A stretch of DNA of 57,288 bases, taken from the NCBI GenBank assembly GCA_902762795.1, contig CACWPM010000042.1, positions 1 through 57,288 on the forward strand, read 5' to 3'. The notes beneath the pieces are model-generated. The model was not told where the DNA came from and made no database searches. It saw only the letters and a program-made list of their open reading frames with translations. Positions 9,090-18,310 of the stretch are shown one piece after another (position 1 is the first letter of the stretch; each line of letters starts with the position of its first letter). This DNA is from Fibrobacter succinogenes (lineage in GTDB: Bacteria > Fibrobacterota > Fibrobacteria > Fibrobacterales > Fibrobacteraceae). Made by a program: the position numbers and the translations under genes.

Positions 9090-9668
9090 TTAGCCATGAT
9101 GTTCATCGTGGTGTTCGCAGCCGCAACCGCCCTTTCCATCGCAATTTTCCTTGTTGCCATGGCCACCACATTCGCATTCATGATCGCCATCGTGGCCACC
9201 GCAGCAGCAGTGGTGTTCGAACGGTTTGAGGTCTTCTTCGGTCGCTTCGCGAACGGAAACGACTTCTATCGCAAAATTGAGATTCTTGCCAGCAAGTTCA
9301 TGGTTGGCGTCGATGACAGCTGTCTTTTCGCCAACGGACTTGATGCGAATCGGCATCGGGCCACCCGGAGTCTGGGCATAAAACATCATGCCGGCTTCGA
9401 CTTTTTCAACACCTTGAAAAACATCCAGTGGAACTTCTTGTGTCATTTTTTCGTCGTATTCGCCGTAGCCTTCAGCCGGGATGACGACAACATCAAACTT
9501 GTCCCCAACATCGTGACCGACCATAGCCTTTTCGAGCCCCGGGACGATCATGTGCATGCCCTGGATGTACTGGAGCGGTTCGCGACCTTCGGAGGAATCG
9601 ACAACCGCACCTTCATCGGACTTCAAGGTGTAGTGCATCTGGACGACAGTTTTTTCTGCAATTTTCAT
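9090..9668 (-). CDS. slyD: FKBP-type peptidyl-prolyl isomerase, SlyD-like
   Basis: Cytosolic proline isomerase and metal-handling chaperone of 192 residues. The N-terminal FKBP fold (VVQMHYTLKSDEGAVVDSS, PLQYIQGMHMIVPGLEKAM) is interrupted by the insert-in-flap chaperone domain (about residues 65-130: AEGYGEYDEKMTQEVPLDVF). The last 45 residues are His/Cys-rich (HHCCCGGHDGDHECECGG and CEHHDEHHG), as in SlyD proteins that store or deliver nickel and other metals. ATG at 9668 has AAGGA about 6 nt upstream. The gene has its own terminator and appears monocistronic. No hydrogenase or urease partner genes are in the window. Confidence 0.93.
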   Translation of the reverse strand: MKIAEKTVVQMHYTLKSDEGAVVDSSEGREPLQYIQGMHMIVPGLEKAMVGHDVGDKFDVVVIPAEGYGEYDEKMTQEVPLDVFQGVEKVEAGMMFYAQTPGGPMPIRIKSVGEKTAVIDANHELAGKNLNFAIEVVSVREATEEDLKPFEHHCCCGGHDGDHECECGGHGNKENCDGKGGCGCEHHDEHHG

Positions 9669-9724
9669 AAATATCCTTTAGAATCGCGAGCGAACCCGCG
9701 GTTGAATCTTGAAGCTCAAATGTA

Positions 9725-10050
<326 letters not shown>

Positions 10051-10055
10051 AATCA

Positions 10056-11531
10056 CTAACCACTTATTTGACTTTCGCGGTATTCTCCGCCAAAAGCGTG
10101 TCCGCTCAGGGAAAGTATCGGCGGGAACTGAATGCGTTTTGCCAAGGCAAGCCCCTTAAAACGGCGGTACCAGAGACGCATGTCCTCAAGAACCGCTTCG
10201 ACAGTCGGAAGCTTCGACTTGAAGTAAACCGCATCGACACCGAGCGTTTCGCAAAGCGTACCTTCCACCGCTAGCCTTTCGGTATGCTCAAGACTCACCC
10301 CCTTCTCGACCCACATCGCAAAGAGCTTGTCGTGGTACGGGTAAAGGATCGGATCCCCTTTGCCTTCATCGACATTCATCGCATCAGAAAGTTCCGCGCT
10401 CGCCGGAATTTCAAGAGACGCTTTCGGAATGATTTCCTTGTCACGGTTGATGTAACGGGCAAGTGCATAGACCTGCGTCTTCCACAAGTCACCAAGAGCG
10501 CACATCACGCCGCAAGTATCGCCATACAACGTGCAGTAACCGACCATCGCTTCGCTCTTGTTGCCATTGCATGTCACACCGGCACCCACCACCGAAGCCA
10601 CCGTCGAAAGAATTGAAGCCGAGCGCGTCCTCGCCTGCAAGTTTTCATGGTTGATACCAGAGACTTTCATCACCGTATCGTTACGCACAAAAGAACAGCG
10701 TTCAAGCGTATGGCAAACAGATTCGATAATGTCTGAAATCGGGGCGACCATATACGGCGTTCCCAAGTTTTCGGCCAAGTCACGGGCGGCATTCTTCGTC
10801 GTATCGGAATTGAATCGCGTCGGCATGTTCACGAGATAAACATTCTCAGGTCCAATCGCCTCGGCATAAAGAGCAGCCGAAACTGCGCTATCGATACCGC
10901 CACTTGCACCGATGACCATGCGCGAAATATGGAACATTTTCAAGTTTTCACGGATCAAGAACACAAGCGCATCGTGAATTTCTGCGATTTCACTCGTGTA
11001 AGGCTTTGCAGATTCCGCATAAACTTGTACTTGACCATCGACAAATTCAACAACAGCTTCGGCTTCGCTAAAGAGCGGCATTTCAAAAACTATTTTGCCA
11101 TCGCAGTCAAACACGCGGCTGCCACCAGCAAGCGCATAGATATTCTTACCGGTATTGTCAGTCCCGACACCGTTTAAGCAAACGACAGGCATGGCACAAT
11201 CCTGAGCCAAGTGCGAAAGTTCCTTGTTTTCGGCTTCACGGCGACCGACTACATAAAAGTCACTACCATGCGTCACATGCGCCACATTCAAAAGCGGCGT
11301 ATCGTCCAAAACATCACCGCACAAGAAGAACGGCATGTTGCCCGCATACTTGCGGATTTCGGCCCAATCCACCGGAAGAGTCTTGTTGGATGGCCCCGTC
11401 AAAGCATTTCGTGGAAACACAACACAATCGACATCGGCCGCCTTAGCGCGGTCAAAAGCGGCTTTCATCGTTTGCATATTCGCCGAGACATTCCCCGGCA
11501 AAATTTTCATCTGAACCACATAAAGTTTCAT
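10056..11531 (-). CDS. nadE: NAD+ synthetase with a shrunken, probably inactive glutaminase domain
   Basis: Last step of NAD synthesis, amidation of deamido-NAD. The 491-residue protein has an N-terminal nitrilase-type region (1-190) and a C-terminal synthetase domain with the ATP-pyrophosphatase loop GASGGIDSAVSAAL, GYCTLYGDTCG and ALGDLWKTQVYALAR. Two-domain NadE enzymes normally have about 540-680 residues. Here the nitrilase part reads VVFPRNALTGP where the family has FPE (catalytic Glu), and about 70 residues that should hold the catalytic Lys and the Cys of the CED block are absent. It therefore probably uses free ammonia, or partners another amidase. ATG 11531 follows AGAGGA at 7 nt; the longer upstream frame lacks a site. 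Confidence 0.9.
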   Translation of the reverse strand: MKLYVVQMKILPGNVSANMQTMKAAFDRAKAADVDCVVFPRNALTGPSNKTLPVDWAEIRKYAGNMPFFLCGDVLDDTPLLNVAHVTHGSDFYVVGRREAENKELSHLAQDCAMPVVCLNGVGTDNTGKNIYALAGGSRVFDCDGKIVFEMPLFSEAEAVVEFVDGQVQVYAESAKPYTSEIAEIHDALVFLIRENLKMFHISRMVIGASGGIDSAVSAALYAEAIGPENVYLVNMPTRFNSDTTKNAARDLAENLGTPYMVAPISDIIESVCHTLERCSFVRNDTVMKVSGINHENLQARTRSASILSTVASVVGAGVTCNGNKSEAMVGYCTLYGDTCGVMCALGDLWKTQVYALARYINRDKEIIPKASLEIPASAELSDAMNVDEGKGDPILYPYHDKLFAMWVEKGVSLEHTERLAVEGTLCETLGVDAVYFKSKLPTVEAVLEDMRLWYRRFKGLALAKRIQFPPILSLSGHAFGGEYRESQISG

Positions 11532-11554
11532 TCTAATATCCTCTGCGCTAGAAA

Positions 11555-11592
11555 ATAAAAAAATGCACCGCCCATGAGCGATGCACTTTTTT
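11555..11592 (-). terminator. Terminator upstream of nadE
   Basis: On the minus strand an 8-bp stem (11578-11585 with 11564-11571, one G-U) leads into seven T residues. It lies about 100 nt after the stop of the Ser-rich lipoprotein gene and 24 nt before the nadE start, so it separates those two units. Confidence 0.75.
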
Positions 11593-11609
11593 AAATGCAC
11601 TATAAAATG

Positions 11610-11692
<83 letters not shown>

Positions 11693-13030
11693 CTACTCGT
11701 ACTGCGTAGCGTCAAAAGATGTCGGGATTTTCGGCGTATCCGTGTCATTATGGATGAACGAGAATCCGCTAATCTTATTGGTTTCCCGGTCAATCGGTCC
11801 CGTCTGGAGTTGCCCATGAATGCTGGTTGTGCACTCTTTCGGATGCAAGCATGCCGTGTTACGCATCATCAAGTGATAGCCGAATATTTCCCAGACACCG
11901 GACTTGGCTTCGACATTCTTGGTACCTTCAAACGCAGCAAGTTCATAACTGCCATCGGCCTTGATCGTGAATTTCCAATCAATCCCGTTGCTTGAAGCTT
12001 GCCATTCACCGACAAAATCACTAGCCTTTTCATATTCATAATCAATCGTTTGAACATTGCAAGTCATCGCATTGCCACTTGTCGAAGCGATGGTATTGTC
12101 TGTGCCTACGGAATAGCTGTACATCGAATAAATGGGCTTGTTATAATAAGCCGGGCGCATCAAGAGCGTACTACGCTGGATATCATAGTAACCGCCAATC
12201 CAGTACGCAACTTTTCCACCAGCTTCATTTTCAACGATATAAGATTTGTCAAAGAACGTGAACGTTCTCGTCGTATCTCCATCGGTGCATTTGTAGATTT
12301 TGTCCTTAATGTCTTCGGCCTTGGAGACCTTGCCCTTCATGACAGCAACGCTCGACTTTACAGCTTCGCTATATTCCTTGGATCCATTGACGGCATACTT
12401 GACCGTACCATCCTTATCGACAACGAACGAAAGCTTAAATCCTTTTTTTAGTTCGTTCATAATCTTCTTAGTGGCATCGGTTTCAGAGTACTGCTTACCG
12501 GTATTATTATCATCAAAAGACACTTCGCCATTTGCAAAATCTGTATAGGTCACAATCCACATTTCATCTGGAATGCGGAGCGACACAAGCCCAAATTTAC
12601 TACCAGTGGAGAGGTAAACCGTCTGGTCAAACAACTTGAGTTCAACGTTCTTTTCGAGGTCCGCAAGCTTTGCAGCACGAGCTCCGTCCGGAACTTCCAC
12701 AGAAGAAGAGGAAACCACGGAAGAGGACGACTTCGGGGGTTCGGTGCTCGAAGAAGACTTCGCATCACCCTTGCTCGAAGAAGACTTGTCTTCTGCCTTG
12801 GAAGAAGAGCTTTTTTTATCTTTAGAATCGGAAGACTTTTTGTCATCAGCCTTGGAAGAAGACGATTTTTCGCCACACTCGCCAGATTCACAATCATCTG
12901 CTTCAGAAGAAGAAGAAAGTTCCTTTTCAGGATCGTTATTTTTAGGAGAAGACGGACTGTCATCATCACCGCAAGCAGCAAAAAGGAATGCGGAGGAAAC
13001 CAAAAGAGCTAATAATTTTTTCTTATTCAT
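11693..13030 (-). CDS. Ser-rich linker lipoprotein of unknown function
   Basis: A 445-residue predicted outer-surface lipoprotein: signal MNKKKLLALLVSSAFLFAAC, lipobox FAAC, then about 90 residues of KSSSSKADDK-type linker typical of Fibrobacter surface proteins. The rest (residues 115-445) is a globular region I do not recognise, with several Trp/Tyr-rich strands (DEMWIVTYTDF, FVGEWQASSNGIDWKFTIKADG, GVWEIFGYHLMMRN) that resemble a small beta-barrel or lipocalin-like C-terminal unit. Four cysteines outside the signal could form disulfides. AAAGG lies only 2 nt from the ATG, so ribosome spacing is unusually short. Confidence 0.85.
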   Translation of the reverse strand: MNKKKLLALLVSSAFLFAACGDDDSPSSPKNNDPEKELSSSSEADDCESGECGEKSSSSKADDKKSSDSKDKKSSSSKAEDKSSSSKGDAKSSSSTEPPKSSSSVVSSSSVEVPDGARAAKLADLEKNVELKLFDQTVYLSTGSKFGLVSLRIPDEMWIVTYTDFANGEVSFDDNNTGKQYSETDATKKIMNELKKGFKLSFVVDKDGTVKYAVNGSKEYSEAVKSSVAVMKGKVSKAEDIKDKIYKCTDGDTTRTFTFFDKSYIVENEAGGKVAYWIGGYYDIQRSTLLMRPAYYNKPIYSMYSYSVGTDNTIASTSGNAMTCNVQTIDYEYEKASDFVGEWQASSNGIDWKFTIKADGSYELAAFEGTKNVEAKSGVWEIFGYHLMMRNTACLHPKECTTSIHGQLQTGPIDRETNKISGFSFIHNDTDTPKIPTSFDATQYE

Positions 13031-13139
13031 AACCTTTAATATAATTTATTTAGCCCAATTTAGACCAATAAAAATTTACAAATTACACATGTAAAAAGCA
13101 AAAAAAGCCCTATTTGAGGAGCATTGTATTATATGGATG

Positions 13140-13317
13140 TTTTTTTTAAGTTGGCAGAACTTAGCCCGCTGCGCTCTTAGAACTTAGTTGGCAGAACTTA
13201 GAGAGAAGAGCTATGCTCTAAGTGAGATGATCGCTTCGCTCTAATCTCAACTGCTAGGCTCAGAAATAGGCTTGCAAGCAATCCTGCTTCACTCGCCTTA
13301 CGCAGTTGTCTAAGTTC
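13140..13317. repeat. Composite spacer repeat
   Basis: TTGGCAGAACTTAG words, the CCGCTGCGCTCTTAG block, a GATCGCTTCGCTCTAATCTC stretch and a CTAAGTTCTC end directly abutting the epimerase stop. The 13031-13139 part before it is AT-rich lipoprotein upstream sequence with no recognised site. Confidence 0.6.
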
Positions 13318-14184
13318 TCAAAAAGGGCATCCCGGATGATAATCCAAATCGCGTTCGGCATCTTCGATGGACGGGGCGGCATCGTACAGAAAACCCGCCA
13401 AAGCCTGTTCGGCAGACACGCGCTTACCTCCAATCCAATTTTTTAAAACAGCAAGGTGCTTCGAAACCCACCACGGCAGCGGAACCATCAGGTGACACAT
13501 TCCGGCGATTTTCAAAACATGGGCTGCCATTTCCGCCATGGTCATTACAGTTGAACCCGCAAGGGCGTAAGTCTTCCCCACCGCACTCGGCATGAGGCCT
13601 GCCACGGCAATTCCCTTGACTAGATCCGCACTGCGGACCGGGCGCTTGAGGCTCTTGCCTCCCCCCGGCATAAAATAAATCGGGAAACGCTTTACGTAAT
13701 CGCGGAACATGTTGAACTCGACACCGCCCCCGTCGCCAATCACAAGCGTCGGACGCACAATCGTCCAGTCGAGTCCGGAGGCCTGTACCAAAGCCTCACC
13801 CTTTTTTTTGCTTTCGCCATAAGGAGTGAGTACCGGGTACGTGACCGAAATACTCGAAACATAGAGGAAGCGGCGAACGCCTGCAAGCTTACTTGCCGTG
13901 AGCACATTCCGCGTGCCCTCCGTATTCACATGTTCAAAAGCACCGCTTTTTGTAGATAAAAGAATTGCCGCCAAATGATAGACGACATCGACGTTTTCGA
14001 ACGCCCCTCGAATAGAATCAAGATCGGTCACATCGCCGAAACGGACATCCACCTCGCCCGGTAAGGACCTCGCCAAAGAATCGCCCGGAAGCGTCAAGAC
14101 GCGGACACACACGCCCCGTGCTATTAGTTCCCGGCACAACGCCTTCCCTACGACGCCGGCGCCACCCGTTAAAAGAGCAATCAT
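13318..14184 (-). CDS. NAD(P)-dependent sugar epimerase/dehydratase-like protein (extended SDR)
   Basis: A 288-residue Rossmann protein beginning MIALLTGGAGVVGKALCREL, the GxxGxxG cofactor loop. Next come DVTD (position of the adenine-binding Asp), VYHLAA, the substrate-side Ser in VSSISV, and the catalytic YxxxK as YGESKKKGE. The family uses NAD(P) to epimerise or dehydrate nucleotide sugars or related substrates; the exact one cannot be read. I chose the ATG at 14184: it starts one base after the dnaA stop (TAG C ATG), which implies translational coupling. The longer in-frame start would lie inside dnaA. The pairing with dnaA is odd, since dnaN is the usual neighbour. Confidence 0.87.
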   Translation of the reverse strand: MIALLTGGAGVVGKALCRELIARGVCVRVLTLPGDSLARSLPGEVDVRFGDVTDLDSIRGAFENVDVVYHLAAILLSTKSGAFEHVNTEGTRNVLTASKLAGVRRFLYVSSISVTYPVLTPYGESKKKGEALVQASGLDWTIVRPTLVIGDGGGVEFNMFRDYVKRFPIYFMPGGGKSLKRPVRSADLVKGIAVAGLMPSAVGKTYALAGSTVMTMAEMAAHVLKIAGMCHLMVPLPWWVSKHLAVLKNWIGGKRVSAEQALAGFLYDAAPSIEDAERDLDYHPGCPF

Positions 14185-14185
14185 G

Positions 14186-15649
14186 CTAGGCTTCCAGCAT
14201 ATAACGGATATCTTGAACGCGCCTTGCGAGGGTCGCATCCGTTTCCATCTGCTTTTTGAGGGAATTTATGGCGGCGATTACAGTGGCATAGTCCCTACAG
14301 AACATCGCACCGATATTCTGGAGCGAATCTGTCGTAAGTTCGCGGCAAAGGAACATCGCCACCTTGCGGGGCATAGAAATCGCGGCAGCCTGGCGCTTGG
14401 ACGAGAGTTCACAGACCTCGACACGGTAATCCATAGCGACCGCTTCAATAATGTTCTTGGCAGTGAGTTCCACATGGCCGCCATGTTCCGACGGTGCCAC
14501 GAGGCGCTTCACGCCATTCAAGTTCAAATCGGCCTTGCAGAACATGTTCATCGCACCGAGGAAGTTCAAGAGACCTTCAATCAGGCGCACGTTCTTGCGC
14601 GGCGGCATCGAAAGGTAACGGCATATTTCTTCGCGATCAGCCTTTGCAAACGGCAAATTCTCGGACTTCTTGCTGATCAAGTTCATGCGGGTCGCAAGGT
14701 CCGGTTCGTCAATGCCCACGGCCACACAGGAGGCAAGCGGAGCAAGGAGCTTTTTGGAAATGCTCGGGATCGATGACCTCGAAGAACCGCGCGGGTCGTT
14801 ATCCGTATCGACCACCTTGAACAAGTTCGGATGGCGGTCGCAAGAAATCACGACCTGCTTGCCTTCGGCACGCAAATGCTTGATCAGGATAGCAAGGCGG
14901 TCCTGCGTCCAGAGCCCCTTTTCCAGAAGCTGCACGTCATCGAGCAACAAAACATCGCAAAGCTCATAACGTTCGCGGAACTTCTGAGCAAGCTCGCGCA
15001 CATTGCCCGTCTTGTTGTGGAGAGCCGATGCCATAGCCGTTGCATCACGCAAAAAATCATAAGCGTGGCAATAGACAATGGATGCTTCTGGGCGGCTCTT
15101 CTGGATCTTAGCCGCAATGGACTGCAACAAATGAGTCTTGCCGAGGCCGCTTTCGCCATAGACAAAAAGCGGATTCAAAGCCGGATCGCCCGGATTTTCG
15201 GCAACAGCCTGGCAAGCGCGGAAAGCCGTAGAATTGCACTCCCCTTCGATAAAGTTTTCAAAAGTATAACGGGCATAAAGCGACAACGGTTGCTTAGGGC
15301 GTTTCACCGGTTTCGGTGTTGGTGCCACTCGCGGAATCACTGGCGTCGTAAGCTTGATTTCGGGAATCGGATCCGTCGGCGCAATCTGGCGGATGCGATA
15401 ATCAACAAATTCACTACCAAATACAGCCGTAAAGGACTTGCGCAACAAATCGCCATAATGGGAATTCACCCAGTTTTCGCGAAGTTCGTCAGGAACAGTG
15501 AGCAAGGCATAGCCATTGCACATTCCCTCATAACCAAGAGCGTCGAGAATGACAGCACCAAAAAAGTCCTTACATTCCGAACGCACGCGGTCGAGCACCT
15601 GTTGCCAGGGCGACGCTGCAATATCCAACAAAGAAACAGTATTATCCAC
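14186..15649 (-). CDS. dnaA: DnaA-type replication initiator, divergent
   Basis: A 487-residue protein with DnaA order: domain I (about 10-85, VPDELRENWVNSHYGDLLRK), Pro-rich linker, and AAA+ core with Walker A GESGLGKTHLL, Walker B LLLDDVQLL, sensor 1 VVISCDRHP and sensor 2 Arg in NVRLIEG. A C-terminal helix-turn-helix follows (PRKVAMFLCRELTTDSLQNIG). Two sites differ from typical DnaA. The box VII arginine finger (usually SRF) is replaced by LLAPLASC after an extra DTDNDPRGSSRSS stretch, and the DNA-binding signature GGRDHTTV reads FCRDYATV. It may be the main initiator of this lineage or a paralogue. dnaN and recF are not adjacent. A box-like TTATCCACG overlaps the start. Confidence 0.85.
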   Translation of the reverse strand: MDNTVSLLDIAASPWQQVLDRVRSECKDFFGAVILDALGYEGMCNGYALLTVPDELRENWVNSHYGDLLRKSFTAVFGSEFVDYRIRQIAPTDPIPEIKLTTPVIPRVAPTPKPVKRPKQPLSLYARYTFENFIEGECNSTAFRACQAVAENPGDPALNPLFVYGESGLGKTHLLQSIAAKIQKSRPEASIVYCHAYDFLRDATAMASALHNKTGNVRELAQKFRERYELCDVLLLDDVQLLEKGLWTQDRLAILIKHLRAEGKQVVISCDRHPNLFKVVDTDNDPRGSSRSSIPSISKKLLAPLASCVAVGIDEPDLATRMNLISKKSENLPFAKADREEICRYLSMPPRKNVRLIEGLLNFLGAMNMFCKADLNLNGVKRLVAPSEHGGHVELTAKNIIEAVAMDYRVEVCELSSKRQAAAISMPRKVAMFLCRELTTDSLQNIGAMFCRDYATVIAAINSLKKQMETDATLARRVQDIRYMLEA

Positions 15650-16063
15650 GATCTAAAAAACCAGTCAAGAAAATAAAAGCAAGCAAAAAATAAGAAAGGA
15701 AAGTCGAAGAAAAAGTCCAGAGAACGAAAAAAAATTTTAATTGCCCATTTTTGATCCAAAAACGGCAATTTTTTTTTAGAAACATTTTTTATCACGTTCT
15801 TTCCAATTTACACCATCCTTACGAACGTATGTGTAACAAAATTATCACTTATTATTAGCACAAGTTATCAACAGGTATTTTTTCAAACATCCCTTGACAA
15901 GAATTTTCTTACATAAAACATACAAGTTCAAGGTAAAATGGCGTTTTTGATAAAAAAAAGGCACTTTTTACCACATAAGGAAAATGTAACTTGTTGATTT
16001 TCACCAAGTTACACGCTTATTTTGAATAGGGATTTTTAGGGATTTTGGGAAGCCAATTTGCTC
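15650..16063. other. AT-rich spacer upstream of dnaA, possible origin or autoregulatory region
   Basis: 414 bp without a gene. Contents: a near-palindrome ATTGCC...GATC...GGCAAT (15741-15770) followed on the plus strand by nine T residues; a DnaA-box-like TTATCAACA (8/9 of TTATCCACA) near 15866; long A/T runs; and a perfect inverted repeat TGTAACTTG / CAAGTTACA around 15987-16015. Box count is low for a textbook oriC, so dnaA autoregulation is as likely as an origin. GC skew could not be computed. Confidence 0.35.
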
Positions 16064-16939
16064 CTAATACTTCAACCATTTTCGGGGTACAAACAACTTC
16101 GGCAAACGCATCCAGAAACGCGGGGAAAAGGAAAAAACCTTCGGGATCAGGGCAATGGCCTTAACTTTGTTTTGAGAAGCCACCGCCGAAAACCAGTTGG
16201 CCTTCCAGCAACGGACCGCTTTTCGATACAACGGATGCGAGCTGTAATTATCAGCCAAAATACGCAGGATTTCACTAAAAATGCGATCGTTATTCACATG
16301 CATGTTGTCGCCATGCTCACGGTAATAGCAGCATATAAAATCTTTTGATACCGGCTGCGGACCATAATGACAAAGTATTTTCAAATAAAGCGGATAGTCC
16401 TCGAAAAAATATCGATTGTCATAGCCACCGATTGCAAGAATTTTCTCCCGCACAAACATTTCGGCACAACCATGCAACGCCTTTCGACCAAGGAACGATT
16501 CTTCAAAAGTAACTTGCGGCACGCTCCGAAGATAGCGTCTGTCCATTTCCGTCCCAATCTTATCCCCCTCATAAAGCGGAACAATCTGGCCAAAGCAAAC
16601 AACGGCATCAGGATGCGCATCCAGGAAATCGCTCTGTTTTTTAAGCCTGTCCGGAGGCATGATATCATCTGACGAAAAAGAACAGACATACAAGCCACGA
16701 GCCATGGCAAGAGCTTCATTATAAGTCGCTACAGCACCCTTATTAGGGCGATGCACGTAAGTAAAACCAAGTTCATCCGCGAGGCGCTTCAGTATTTCAG
16801 GGGAACGGTCTTTACTCCCGTCATCAACGACAATCAGCTCGAAATCAACACCTTTCTGCGCCATCACGGAACGCACCGCCTTTTCGACATACGGTTCGTG
16901 ATTGTAGCTTGCTATGATTACAGATACTTTCGGAGTCAT
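16064..16939 (-). CDS. Family 2 glycosyltransferase
   Basis: A 291-residue GT-A enzyme, cytosolic or membrane-associated, adding a sugar to a surface polysaccharide. Start MTPKVSVIIASYNHEPYVEKA is the usual GT2 nucleotide-binding strand, followed by LIVVDDGSKDRS (uridine-contact Asp), the DxD-like FSSDDIMPP and the acceptor-side FEDYPLYLK (ED motif). The gene begins 10 nt after the flippase stop and is probably its operon partner. Substrate cannot be told. The product ends in a basic Trp-rich tail. Confidence 0.9.
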   Translation of the reverse strand: MTPKVSVIIASYNHEPYVEKAVRSVMAQKGVDFELIVVDDGSKDRSPEILKRLADELGFTYVHRPNKGAVATYNEALAMARGLYVCSFSSDDIMPPDRLKKQSDFLDAHPDAVVCFGQIVPLYEGDKIGTEMDRRYLRSVPQVTFEESFLGRKALHGCAEMFVREKILAIGGYDNRYFFEDYPLYLKILCHYGPQPVSKDFICCYYREHGDNMHVNNDRIFSEILRILADNYSSHPLYRKAVRCWKANWFSAVASQNKVKAIALIPKVFSFSPRFWMRLPKLFVPRKWLKY

Positions 16940-16949
16940 TTTTCAACCA

Positions 16950-18221
16950 CTATTTTTGGGGCCAGTCCAAGCGACCGACTATTATTAGCGAAGCTACAAG
17001 CGTGAGGAAGTTTTCGAGTGCATAAGCCATCATCGGGCCTTCAAATTCGTACAACCTTACAAAAACATACGTTGCAGAAGCAAGGACCAACTGCGAACAA
17101 ATTTCAAGCATCAAGAATTTTCTTGTTTCACGACGAGCGATCAGCACAAGCCCAAGAGCCCAGCCACCCACGCGGAAAAAATCGCCCAACAGCTGCAACA
17201 TCATGTAATCGGCCGCTCCCGCATAAGCCGACGAAAGCATCACAGCGACAAGAAGCGAGCGCCCGATATAAAGGACGACAACCGCAACAAGCGCAAGTGC
17301 AAGCGATTTCAAAAGAATAGGTCGGAACATTCCCCAAAATTCGCGCTTCGTCAACTTTTCAGAAACTTTAGGTAAAATAATTACACCAAGGATTGCCGAA
17401 AAAAACGCCGTCAAGAAATCCGAGATTTTCCAAATGCCCTGCCAAATGCCGGCCGCATTCCAACCTAAATTTTCACCGACAGTCTGTCGCATGAACGTGA
17501 GAACCACAGGCGTAAGAACCATCGGGACAATCCCCATCATCGCATAAGAAAACCACGGAGCGCGAATGTCAAGCGCGGTCTTGCGTATTTCATTCAAACT
17601 AAATCCGGCACGTGAAGCGATTTGCGCCGCAAAAATTCCAGCGACCACAGATTGCGTCGCCACAATGGAAAGGACGCTTAATCGACCCGTATAAAGAAAA
17701 AACGCCACCCAAAGCATTTGCCACAACGACGAAACCATGTTGATGAGCGCCCAACGGCGGTAATGCCCAAGACCGTTCATTACGGACGATGTAATAGTGA
17801 TGACGTTTGTCGCAAAAACACCCGGTAAAGCAAAGAGGATCGCAGCCTGCACAAGGCGCGGGTGAACTCCGGGAAAAAAATTTTCAAGCGGAACCGAAAA
17901 GCAGAGTAAGACAGCCACAACAGCAGTCGCGATGGTTGCAAATGTCGTCAAACGGAAACCGCCGCGCCACACGCCACGCAACCGCTCCAGGTTGTCCTTG
18001 TTCTGTGCACTCAAACTCACCCAGCCATTCTGGAGCGCCAATGAAGATGTAGCTTGCCCCATCGTCAAGATATTCATGAACTGCCCAACGCACGCAAAAG
18101 CCGACGGCGGAAGAAAAACGGCAAGCAGCTTGTTCACCACAAAAACGCGCACGGCATTCAGGAACGTCACCATTCCAGAGCCCATAAACGCTTTCCAAAA
18201 ATTCAAAGAATCTGATTTCAT
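16950..18221 (-). CDS. O-antigen/polysaccharide flippase (Wzx-like)
   Basis: A 423-residue integral membrane protein with about 12 hydrophobic segments and no signal cleavage site, of the MATE/Wzx superfamily. The start MKSDSLNFWKAFMGSGMVTF, the LNAVRVFVVNKLLAVFLPP segment and ALQNGWVSLSAQ are typical of O-antigen translocases near WzxE, which flip lipid-linked oligosaccharide across the inner membrane. ATG 18221 has GGTGAT about 6 nt upstream. It lies in one strand with the GT2 and DegT-type genes, which fits a small surface-glycan unit. Confidence 0.82.
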   Translation of the reverse strand: MKSDSLNFWKAFMGSGMVTFLNAVRVFVVNKLLAVFLPPSAFACVGQFMNILTMGQATSSLALQNGWVSLSAQNKDNLERLRGVWRGGFRLTTFATIATAVVAVLLCFSVPLENFFPGVHPRLVQAAILFALPGVFATNVITITSSVMNGLGHYRRWALINMVSSLWQMLWVAFFLYTGRLSVLSIVATQSVVAGIFAAQIASRAGFSLNEIRKTALDIRAPWFSYAMMGIVPMVLTPVVLTFMRQTVGENLGWNAAGIWQGIWKISDFLTAFFSAILGVIILPKVSEKLTKREFWGMFRPILLKSLALALVAVVVLYIGRSLLVAVMLSSAYAGAADYMMLQLLGDFFRVGGWALGLVLIARRETRKFLMLEICSQLVLASATYVFVRLYEFEGPMMAYALENFLTLVASLIIVGRLDWPQK

Positions 18222-18237
18222 CAAATATCACCATGTA

Positions 18238-18275
18238 TAGATTGCTTCGTCACTTCGTTCCTCGCAATGACGCGT
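18238..18275. repeat. GATTGC...CTCGCAATGACG palindromic repeat
   Basis: Second intergenic copy of the element seen at 4467-4523: GATTGCTTCGTCACTTCG then TTCCTCGCAATGACGCG. Ends can base-pair. It lies between the aminotransferase and flippase genes. Confidence 0.65.
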
Positions 18276-18310
18276 AAGGAACGAGTTGAGAGCAATGCCA
18301 AAACAGAACT

